Below are positions 45,852 to 56,446 of a stretch of 64,000 bases of DNA, piece after piece. Positions within the stretch are counted from its first letter, which is position 1. The number at the start of each line of letters is the position of its first letter. The DNA is from Armillaria gallica (lineage: Eukaryota; Basidiomycota; Agaricomycetes; Agaricales; Physalacriaceae): assembly GCA_037576215.1 (NCBI GenBank), contig JBANDB010000011.1:1364001-1428000 (forward strand). Reading direction: 5' to 3'. Made by a program: the position numbers and the translations under genes. The notes under the pieces were generated by a model. The model saw only the letters and a list, made by a program, of their open reading frames with translations, had not been told where the DNA came from and did no database searches.

Positions 45852-47912
45852 ATGAAAGTCGCGGTTATTGGCTCTGGTGCAGCTGGTCTTAGTGCAACCT
45901 GGGTAAGAGTTTTCAGGTTTTTTTTCATTGCTTCCTGTTTTAACGGTGTCGGGCTAGGCGTTGAACGAATACAGTGATCATGAGGTGCACCTGTACGAAT
46001 CTGATGATCGTGCAGGAGGACACGCCAACGCTGTACCATTCATCAGCAAGGACCAGGATGGACGCGAACAATCCGCGTATGTGGACACGTACGCACTTGC
46101 TCTCTTTATCTGCAGAAATTAGCTGATATCTGACAGTGCCTTTGTACGTGCACCGTACAACATATATCGAGATCATGTTAAAGATTGGACGATAGGTTGT
46201 TTTTAACCCATACACGTACCCCAACTTTTTGCGGTTCCTCAAATTATACCCCGCTATCGCTATCCTTCCAACACAAATGTCATTCAGTATATCGCGAGAC
46301 AATGGCGCGTTCGAATGGGCTAGCGACAGCATCGCGACACTGTTCTGTCAACCATGGCGGATCTTCGACGCAACTCTCTGGCGCATGCTATACGATATTT
46401 TCAGATTTAACGTGTCTGCTAGGTGCCTCGTAAGCAGGTGGAACAAGGCGCACATCGACGACTGTGACGATTGCTCCATCGGAGAGTACCTGGAACGAGG
46501 CGCATACTCAGATACGTTTCGTGACAATTATCTAATCGTATGCAGTCTTCCTTCTCACAGTGGCTATCATTGACCTGTACTTTCGTAGCCTATGACGGCT
46601 GCTATTTGGAGTACTCCACCCAATACATGTGTTTTGGATTTCCCTGCGCGGACCCTCGTAGGTTAGCTCATATACACAGCTTCCGAAGGCTGAATCCGCG
46701 GCCGTCTCTCAGATCCAGTTCATGCATAATCATTTTCTTCTTCAATTAACAGGGAAGCCATCGTGGTTGATTTTCAAAGATGGAAGGCAAGTTAGCCCGG
46801 GCTCGATCCCATCCGTTGCTAGTTCTTTCTGATCAGAAGCTTAATTTAGTCAGGCGTATATCAAAACGATCCTCTCGAAGCTGGCTTCCTCGCGGTTACA
46901 TCTTTGCACCCCTGTGAAGTCGGTTAAGAATGCTTCTTCCGACAAACATGTGGTACTGACTACGGCGGATGGTCGAGAGGAAGTCTATGACCATGTTATT
47001 ATGGCCTGCCACTCCGACATAGCTCTATCGATTCTCAAGGAAGGGGGGGACATTCGACCCGAAGAGGAGAAGATACTAGGTATGTTCAAGTGGAATAAGA
47101 ACGAGTCCGTTCTACATTCCGACACCAGGGTAAGAGTTGTACGGTCTATCACAGGTTACGGATGGTATAACCCTTCGAACAGCTGCTTCCGAAGAGTCAT
47201 CTGGCGAGGTCATGCTGGAACTATTTGTCATTTTCAGCTGCGACGCCTGACGGACAAACGAAAGCGAATAACGATCAAGTCTCAGTGTGCGCTTCATATT
47301 TCTTGCGTAGTTTCTAAGCAGCTGATTTTTCACTAGCACGTGTACGCTTCCTGTCCCTCCCTTGCATCCCTGACGCCGACTATTATATTTTCTACAGTTG
47401 ACATGAATGTCCTGCAGCACATTCCCGAGAAGAAGCACGGGCCTGTGCTAGTTTCCATCAACCCTCCGTTCGAGCCTGAGCCTAGTACTGTTCAAGGAAG
47501 ATGGACGTTCGACCATCCGGTCCTAGACGGGAATACTATTCGCGCTCAGCGAATGCTCAGGACGATCCAAGGTATCCGTGGGATCAGTTATGCTGGCGGG
47601 TATCACAATTTCGGGTTCCATGAGGATGCTTTCACGTCGGGACTGTTGGCTGCCACGATGTACAGTGGTCTGGACGCGAAGTTGCCGTTCGACCTAGAGT
47701 TCGCAGAAGGGAGTCCTTGGGATGATTCGTCGAGAAAACGTCCCGCCAAACGCGGTTTCAGTGCTGAATTGATGGCAATGATTTTTGATATCATCCAAGC
47801 TGGTGGAGTGAGGTTCATCGTCGGGACAGCGGGATTGCTCCTCATGGGTCATGCGGGGATATGTAAGGGTCAATCTCCAATGTTGAGATTGATAAATAGT
47901 TTCTGGAAGTAG
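45852..47912 (+). CDS. FAD/NAD(P)-binding amine-oxidase-like oxidoreductase, copy 2
   Basis: Ten exons: 45852-45902, 45958-46088, 46137-46143 (7 nt), 46196-46537, 46589-46657, 46713-46786, 46850-47129, 47183-47286, 47337-47341 (5 nt), 47398-47912. They give 525 residues. Every exon matches copy 1 in order and phase, and most match in exact length. Motifs are the same (IGSGAAGLSATW, LYESDDRAGGHAN, YAGGYHNFGFHEDAFTSGL). Intron 6 begins GC (GCAAGT) rather than GT. The C-terminus differs and ends in LLMGHAGICKGQ rather than two hydrophobic stretches. It is an old tandem duplicate, both copies apparently functional. Confidence 0.9.
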
Positions 47913-48118
47913 ATAAATTAGTAGATACAGACCTGTAGGTTGAAAGCGTGGATCATAGATAGATACATGAGTCCGTGCGTCGTGAGTAAACTATAATGTA
48001 GTGTACATATCTAAAACAGAGACTGGAGAGCGTCCGGCCACTCCTGTAGAAAAGTGCGGGTCTGTGCAGCTTTAGAACACGACGATGGACAAGCAGGAGA
48101 AACACATACCGGTGCAAA

Positions 48119-49679
48119 TCAGTATATGAAGATGGGGAAGAAGTATAATATAGAAATGTAGTTGATGGCTTTGCCGAGCACGGCAAAGACACTGAGTGCC
48201 CCACTGGACTCCGAAGTTGCAGTACCGGCGGATGAGAATATATCTGTCTGGGCACCTATACACGCGTCAGTCGACTACCAGCAACGATAGCGAGACAACA
48301 AACCGTTCTGCCAGCCCAATACTGTGTTATAAGCAGGGCTCTTTGGACTGCCCGCACTGTCGTACCCGCTGGTTACAATATTGTTTCCATCGAGCTGATG
48401 CCAGAAAATCATTTGCTTGGCGCCCGATACGCAACTTGACGATCTGCCTTCGCACCACACCGCAGGTTTCGCCGTTGCTAGAGCGGCGTTACCCGTTCTA
48501 CCTGTAACTGTACATCTAAAGCCTTGCATGTACATGTTGGGTGTTCCACAACTATCAAGATAAAGATCAGTTTGTAGGCACCGCATAATGGTTTTGACGT
48601 TAACGTACCCGTTGGGTACCTGAATGGGGAGTAGAGAGGCGTTCCTGAGTCATTTTGTGGAAGAAGAGCGATAAACGGCGCCTACCCATCCCCACTGTGG
48701 TGGCAGTGGGTCAGTTCGATTGCGTGATAGATACTTGAAATGCATAGAAACTCACAGCACATATACAGCCGCCGGGTGGGCATGCAGGGAGATTTGGGAC
48801 CGAATAAGTAGCCACTCGTCTCCAAGGAGTACTGAGAGAATGTGAATTTTTAGGAAAGTGAACGGGGTACCAACATACTGCTGCAAAACTGTGAAAACAA
48901 CAAGATTCTCTGGCGTAACATCCGCGATGTCTGACTGTGGGACTTCAGACGTCATTATTGAAACATTGCAAAAAAAGGGGGCACTGACGTTATACGATAT
49001 CGCAAAGGCCGTTCCTGCAGCCATTGATTCATTCTGCGTGTGGACTGAAACGCGCCGATGAGGGCAATGTATGCCGTATGCCGAGAAAAAGCTTACTGTT
49101 GGGCTCGGAAATGCATTCTGTTCGTTGTCGGTAGAACTCCGGGTGAGCCTGTCCGTCTCCAAAGTCGTTTATGCCAGCGCCGTTGTAGGACAATGTAGTG
49201 AAGGCGCGGTTTACGGCCAGTTCGACGGTGAATTGGCCATTCGCAGGCCTTGTAATTGTTAATCCTCATAAAAATCAAGCGGTGATAAATGGCCTACAAT
49301 TCTAAAAAGTCGCCTTCGTCGGGGGGGAATTCGTCGCACTGGAAAAGCCTTAATCAGCAGCTCCCCATGATAAGGAGATAAGCTAACCCCGTTGTAGTGA
49401 TGAAACCACCATTGGTCTTTCGTTAGCTGGAAAAGTGATGAATATCAATGTGTGGTGAAAGTATGCCACTCACTTGATACAAGGGTTGGACTGCGTCAGC
49501 AGTGTTTTGATTATTGACACCCGGCACGGTACCATTTAAACAGTACATTCCTACAGTGACACGTTCATATTTGGAGGAAATAATTTCGGGTTCGCAAGTT
49601 ACGCACCTTTATGCCACGCGGCTACATGCGCGCCCACCATGCGTCCGAGAGCGAGCCAAAGGAAACCGTAGAGAATCAT
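48119..49679 (-). CDS. AA14-type lytic polysaccharide monooxygenase (copper-dependent, xylan-active family)
   Basis: Twelve exons: 49679-49607, 49550-49474, 49426-49388, 49338-49298, 49248-49097, 49044-48989, 48934-48879, 48831-48756, 48694-48686 (9 nt), 48619-48609 (11 nt), 48551-48304, 48255-48119. They give 324 residues. The signal peptide [17 protein letters not shown] ends at [11 protein letters not shown], so processing would expose the His of the copper brace. Then come [36 protein letters not shown], the second His region [18 protein letters not shown], and [18 protein letters not shown]. The C-terminal part has [15 protein letters not shown] and GAQTDIF. Members oxidatively cut xylan on cellulose fibres. 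A hydrophobic C-terminus could be a GPI signal. Divergent from the GH35 gene. Confidence 0.9.
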
Positions 49680-49983
49680 ATCGTGAGGGCAAGAAACAAG
49701 TAAGAAAGGCGGAGCAAGAATAAGTTTATATAAAAGCAAGAAGATCGTCTAGAGTCATGAAGCTGAAGAGGCAGTGAATTGTCTCTGCGCCAAGATAATG
49801 GGAGGAAGGACCGCTCATCGTTCCCCTTTATATTGGAGTGAACCGGCAAGGCCAAACCACATTCGGATCTAGCCGATCTTATCAAGCTTTATTTGGCTCT
49901 GTTAGGAACCCGTCCCATCAGCCTTCTCACCTTCTCTGCCATGATGGTAATACGCGACGCACGACTGCCTCTTACCTACCATC
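49680..49983. promoter_or_regulatory. Divergent intergenic promoter, AA14 LPMO / GH35
   Basis: 304 bp separate the two start codons, so the two wall-polysaccharide genes probably share control elements. No specific operator was identified. Confidence 0.5.
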
Positions 49984-52900
49984 ATGAAGGGTACCCAGCA
50001 AAGGCAGCCTAATACTTGCAGGAGACCAGCGGACCTCTTTCTTTTCGTATTCATTGTCGTGGTCGTCATTTTCGGCGCCCAGCGATGTCTTCTTTCGCCA
50101 AGCAGAGTCATGGCACCCCAGCCTACCCGTAGCAGTCCGGCCTTTCTCAAGGATGTCACCCACGACATTGAGGCGCAGAAATGGAAGACAGACCAGGTCG
50201 CATATGATAAGTACAGTCTGTTACTGAGAGGGCAAAGAGTGTTCCTGCAGTGCGCCGCTTTCTTTCACCTTTGTTCGTTTCTTGACGCGTCAACATAGCT
50301 CCGGTGAATTCCACACCTTTCGGCTCCCTGTTCCTTCTCTCTGGCCAGACATCATGCAGAAGTTCAAGGCAGCAGGCTTGAATGCCGTCAGCCTGTACAC
50401 CCATATGGGGATCATCAATCCATCTCGAGGTATACTGGACTTTAATGACTGGCGCGCCTTGAAGCCATTCTACGAGGCGGCGGTAGAAGCAGGGCTCTGG
50501 GTTGTACTTCGTCCTGGTACGTTGCTGGATAGATACGTATCATTTGACTAATATACCTCTAGGACCTGTGCGTAATTCTCTCACCCTTCACGCGTCATCG
50601 GTCTCGAAACGTAAATCGGGAGATGTCTTCTCGTGTCCCATTTCTGACACTATGAACGGATGAGGCATCTTCCGGTCTACTTTTCGCTGCCGAAGATTTG
50701 TGGCTCACAGCATATGTCTTAATATTCACAACCGACATAGTACATCAATGCTGAAACAACGGCAGGCGGAATAGCTCATTGGGCCACATCGGAAGTGTCT
50801 GGAACGCTGCGAACTAACGCGACCGATTGGAGAGACGCGTGGACCGAATATATCAAAGGTATAATTGAGGAGTCAGCCCCGTACCAGATCACTCAAGGTG
50901 GACCTATAATTGGTCAGTACTTCATTTACGATTGACGCCACTGTTCTGCCTCTAAATGACTTCGTGTAGCCATACAGCTCGGTAAGCTATTCGACGATGA
51001 GTAGAATCCCTGGAACTAAAATCTCTGACAGATAATGAATATGAGCAATGGCTAGGCGCTGAATATTTCGAAGACCTCAAAGCAGTGTATCATAACTCAA
51101 CCATCGTCGTACCTCTCACGTACAACGATCCTGGACCACGTTCAAATTTTATAAATGGCACTGTACGCACACGCCGGCTATATTATAAGCTGTTCTCCAA
51201 GTAACGTCTTCTCCTAGGGTGCCGCGGACCTTTATGGGTTGGACGGGTACCCGCAGAGGTTTGATTGCTCAAACCCCCTAGTCTGGAACCCAGTTCCTCT
51301 GACTTATCACGACTATCACATGTCTGTCAATCCGTCTCAGCCTTGGTACATTCCCGGTATGTCTTCCTGTTTTTGAAAACTGCTTCGCTCAAGAAGCACA
51401 GAGTTTCAAGCAGGGTCATACGACGCGTGGGGTCCTTCTGCACCTGGTAGGTGCTTTTGACATTGTATCAATGGTAGGCTCATTCCCCGGAAGGATACGG
51501 TCCGTGTGCGGTCCTGACAGGTCCGGATTTCATGTCGGTCTTCAATCGCCAGCTGTGGGCTAGCAACGCAAAATTGATCAACTATTACATGCTTTATGGG
51601 TAACCAACCTTTTCCGTTGACAGACGTGAATCTGACGCGACCTTCGTAGTGGCACATCATGGGGGGCCATCCCATTTCCGTGAGTAGGGGTCCTCTTCCT
51701 TCAGTGATTACCATTCTGATCAATTTCTCACAGTGGGGTATTTCTGCCAGCTTTCATGTCGTCCTCATCATAACATCTGCTTTGATCTAAGGTTTATACT
51801 TCATATGACTATGGTTCCGCTGTATGTGTCTCTAGGAATCCGAGGATCCTCCTTCCCTAATTAGATTTCAGATCAGCGAGGACCGAACACTGACATCTAA
51901 ATACGATGAGTTGAAGCTGGAGAGCTTCTTCATAAGGAGCTCGCCAGGCTTCTACAAGACTGATCGCGTGGCTGATACATCGACTGGCCTTGACATATCC
52001 ACGTCTCCGGATGTGTTTGTAACTTTACTTGTCAACCCCGATACAAATGCGGGTTTCTACGTCGCAAGGCACAATGACTCCGATTCGACGTTCGTTTACC
52101 CTTTCTCGGCCTTGGCATTAATTGATCCCCTCGCAGCGCTAATACCAACTTCAAACTGACAGTGGCAACTGCTGAAGGAGAACTGCAGGTACCCCAAGTC
52201 GAATCCGCTATCACACTTGGTGGACGCCAATCAAAGGTCGTCGTCACGGATTACATTTTCGGCTCCTCAAGGGTTCAGTATTCTACGGCGCAAGTGTTTT
52301 TTGCCGGTGTCATTGATGACCGCGACGTTCTATTCCTATATGGCGATTCATCACAGGGACATGAAGCGGCCATCTACTTTACCGGGACTCCCAATCAGAT
52401 GCACTTAAGGTCCCCATTTGTGTCCATAGAGTCGAGGTCTAAAGGAGCTACCATCCTTTCCTTCCTTCCTGGGATCCAAGGGTTGGTGACGCTGTATGAT
52501 TCTGACACGCAGCTTGTGCTTTTCGGTGATACAGATACGGTAGCAACATTCTGGTCCCCAGTCATCGCAGGCGACGAAGCCGATCCTCTGAGGAACTTTT
52601 GGGGTCTCGGGACCAACGCGTCCATTCTCGTTGGAGGTCCATATCTGGTCCGCTCCGCGAGTATAACGGGAACGGAGTTAGCACTGAGGGGCGATCTCAG
52701 TGAAGGTGCAAGATTGACCGTCATCGCGCCTAAAAGCATCCGGTCCATCAGCTGGAACGGTGAGCTTATCTCTGGTGATGCTATCGCTGCAGCGGGCTTG
52801 ACGTCCGTCGGCGGATTTATCGGGCGCCTGGAGCTCGGGACATCTTTTAATGGCATTAAAGTGCCGGAACTGAAAGGTTGGAAGTACAAAGATAGCTTAC

Positions 52901-54338
52901 CTGAGATCGGACGGCATTTCGATGACGAGGCATGGGTTGTGGCAAACCATACGTCGACCAATATCCCTCTGAAGCCGTACTATGGTGATGGTAGGGTATT
53001 GTATGGGTGTGATTATGGATTGTATGATACTTTCCCACCCTCCCGAAACTCTTTTGTCTGACGTTTGTCTTTATATAGCTGCGAGAATATCGTGCTGTGG
53101 AGAGGCCATTTCGTCGCAAGCGGGTCGGAGAAGAGTGTGAACCTGTCGATCAATGGAGGAGAAGGTTGGCAATTTCTCGTTGATAGATGCCTAGTGCTAA
53201 CAAAGCGTCGACAGCCTTTGCTGCGAGTGTCTGGATTAACGATGTGTTTTTGAATACGTCCTACGGGAAGTGCGTGATTCTGCTTCCCCTTTTCCTTGGT
53301 CCCACACAAATTTCGGCTCTTTAGTTCAACGAACAATCTTAACATCTTGGAAGAGACGGACGACCTCTTCGTGTTTCCTGAAGGGACACTTATTCCTGGT
53401 CAAGATAACGTCATTACGATTGTCCAGGTCGATCGTTGCTTCTGGTTTTTTGTTTTTGTTTTAGTCAACTAATGCCGATTACTACACAGGACAACATGGG
53501 TTTGAACGAGACTGAAGGCGGTAAGTTGCTTCCCCGTTTGATATGTGCTCTATTAATGTCCTTCGTTAGCCAACCCCGACAGCTCGAAAGGACCGCGTGG
53601 CGTACGAGGCTTTCAGCTGAACGACGGCACTTTTTCAGACTGGAAAGTTCAGGGCAAGGTTGGAGGATATACCAAGTGCGTTTGATCCCCCACACTACAA
53701 CTATATTTGTTTAACGAGTAAGCTTCCTTCTGCAGCTTCCCCGATAAAGTCCGCGGCATTTTCAATGAAGGAGGACTCTTCGGTGAACGGGCGGGATGGC
53801 ACCTTCCTGGTTATGACACGTCGCCTTGGGAGGCTAGGGATCTTTCTAATGGTCTACCGAACTCGGCCGCCGGAGCGGGGTTCTTTGTGACGACTTTTGA
53901 GCTGGACATTCCGGCAGGCTATGACGTGCCCATCTCGTTTGTATTCGACGAACCTTTAGGGCAGCCGTACCGGGTATATCTATTTGTGAACGGATGGATG
54001 ATGGGGAAGAGGGTCGGGAACCTTGGGTATGTGTACCTATTCAGAGCACGAATTTGTTCTTGATCAAAATCGTTTACAGGCCGCAGAGTAAGTTCCCTGT
54101 ACAGGAGGGGATACTGGATTATCATGGAGAAAAGTAAGTTGCTTTTCCTGATGATGAACAAGGAGGACTCACAAGGGCTTTTTTCTCCAGTACTGTTGCT
54201 GTTGCTCTTTGGGCGATGGAAGAGGGTATTCCCATTACGCCGCTTCTTCGGCTCGCTATTGACGCGGTGTTTGACGGCGGTGTCGGTCATATAGCGACAA
54301 ACAACCCTTCTTGGTCTCCCCAAGGCAGATTACTGTAA
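49984..54338 (+). CDS. GH35 beta-galactosidase with N-terminal membrane anchor
   Basis: Twenty-two exons give a continuous 1044-residue frame: 49984-50249, 50299-50516, 50563-50567 (5 nt), 50741-50912, 50970-50981 (12 nt), 51032-51162, 51218-51356, 51402-51446, 51494-51599, 51650-51679, 51734-51737 (4 nt), 51792-51821, 51872-52089, 52137-53021, 53079-53164, 53215-53269, 53325-53427, 53490-53520, 53570-53675, 53736-54026, 54080-54133, 54191-54338. Residues 15-36 form a hydrophobic anchor. The barrel shows HSGEFHTFRLPVP, then PGPYINAET (acid/base Glu), DNEYEQW, and YIPEFQAGSYDAWG (nucleophile Glu). SYDYGSAISEDR closes the barrel, and beta-sandwich domains follow. It releases terminal galactose from hemicellulose or pectin side chains outside the cell. 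Confidence 0.92.
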
Positions 54339-55349
54339 CGTGTGCTCATTGAAATTCAAACTATGCTACTTTCGATGACAACAATGCTCTAGAGTAAAAG
54401 GGCATGATTCGATAATTAAGACTGATGTGAAAGACTTGAGGTTAACCTCATATGGTATATTGTATATCGAGGCGTCAACAGCATCAGACGCATAAGAAAG
54501 CTTAGACCCATCTGATATACTGCAAGCGGAAATACATGTATGCAGATCGTTCCCTGGATCCTTTTCATCTATCCTGATCTTTTCCGATCATAGCGGCACG
54601 ACTTTGTTATATCACCTCTCCCACGTCCACCATTACATGTACAGGTCGGCTAACCCTGACGAAGTCTGTATCCGCGTAGTATTTGGCAGCAATCATGGTG
54701 ATTTGCCACGTCAATTTTGCCTGTGAAGATCAGGTTCGTCTTGCCACTGATATTATGTCTTCCGAATTCACATTCGACGGGATGTATGTGCGTGTGCGTT
54801 GTCGTGACGCTTCCAAATTCGCAGACTGCTACCATCCTCGATTATGAATGACAACCAGTCGAGTTCCTGCTAATTTGCCGAAGTATCTTCCCTCGTGCTC
54901 TTTCGCATCCTGTAGGGTAAGGCCGACAACCGGATATGGCGGATGATGAGCAGACTTTCTCAGATTGGTTCGTGAGTATAGCCAGGTTGCGCAGGTTGGA
55001 CATTTGTTGAAAAGTTCAAGCGCCGGTGTTTATTTTATACATATGGGCGTCTCGTTCAAGCCAAGGTTGAAAAGACAGGATAGGAAGGGGTGGGAGACAG
55101 AGGTGACGCCGATTGGCCAGAACCGCTGTGCACGCCGGTGTCTGAATCTGGACGCCTATTTTCCATTACGCTGTACTTGAATGTACGCTGTTGCAACTGC
55201 GGACGAATATAATAGTCGGCAATGACACCTGGCTCCTCACTTGGACTCGAACTGCAGACACCACTGAAAATGAGGTAAGAATTGGCTAGCAACGCGTAGC
55301 AAACACCATACAATTACCTTGGCTTCTTGAATGGACATGAAACCCTGGC
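54339..55349. other. Intergenic, no recognisable gene
   Basis: Short frames only. Possible 3' part of the doubtful fragment at 55.4-55.6 kb. Confidence 0.35.
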
Positions 55350-55449
55350 TAAACCAGACTAAGCGGTACCGATATCCACGTATATAGCCTTGCAGCAAAG
55401 AACACACATAGAAAAAAGCGTACTAAGTCTATTCGTCGAACATGTACCT

Positions 55450-55606
55450 TTCCATGCGTTCTCGCCTGACCTCATAATCTGAGTCTCGCTGGAAAGGACA
55501 ATTGCAACGTCGTACATGATGATAGCCCAGCCGATAAAGAAGTGATGTGCCAACTCGTTCGACTCGACCTCCAGTTCGTTAACAACTTGAGAGCGTGGCC
55601 CAAGGT
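55450..55606 (-). pseudogene. Possible fragment of a DUF6533-type membrane protein
   Basis: A minus-strand frame reads NELAHHFFIGWAIIMYDVAI followed by LSSETQIM and NAWK. This resembles the first membrane segment and acidic loop of DUF6533 proteins, which are common in Agaricomycetes (…YDxxLTxxxEVxxIW…). I could not extend it to the other six membrane segments, and stops lie on both sides. It is either one exon of a divergent gene or a relic. The call rests on pattern resemblance only. Confidence 0.25.
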
Positions 55607-55699
55607 TTGATAGAGCCTATTCTTGCCATCGTTGAGGCACGCGTCCGTTGTCAGTTGAAGCATGCGCTTTGGTCGAAAGATCGAACCGCGACGAATGGG

Positions 55700-56261
55700 A
55701 TGGTATGTATTCTGTAGTGACTACCGTTGGCAGCGGCTACGGCGATACAATAACGAACGGAAGGAGAAAAGGCAAGGGATCATGGGGGAGGGAAGAAAGA
55801 GAAGGCGCTTGTAAGCGGGCGGCTTATATACACTGGGAGAGCGCGCGTCATTATTGCTGGTGCGATGACGCAATAATGTCAGAGCGATAATGGATGCGTT
55901 TCTGTCGCATGTATGCGGTGCAAAGCGTGAGTGTTTTTTTACACCCTTTCCTAGGGAGTAGTAGAAGCAGGAAACCTTTTTCCAGCACGGTGTCGAAAGT
56001 TGAAACGGAATGTGTGGCTGTGCACTTCGATTCCTTCCCTCTGACCACCTATTTTACACCACTACATAGTACCAGTTACTGTTTCCCATCAGTGCGACGC
56101 ATTTGAGAGTCTACCTAGAGGAGGCTTGGTGCTTATGACAAACATATTCGAGGACAGTTGCTGAAAAGTTATAGAAAATCATCTTTACTTCCGGTACGTT
56201 GGACGACTGATATTGGCATACTACACTGATATTGCTTTTCTGCTAGCAGCGAAGATAAATC
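55700..56261. other. Intergenic upstream of the fourth F-box gene
   Basis: No gene recognised. It presumably contains the promoter of the plus-strand F-box gene. Confidence 0.35.
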
Positions 56262-56446
56262 ATGTGGAGCCTCGCTGAAGTTTTCGTCCAGCTCGTCCAG
56301 GGTCATACATCCAAGCTCGACTACGAGTTCCCGCAGTCTTTTGCTCTCTTTTGAAAACGAACGACTTTCCCGCAACCTGCGACGCCGAAGCTCTGGAAAA
56401 GCTCACCAAAAGCGTAACTACTGCTCTTCACTCCATCACCTCTGAC

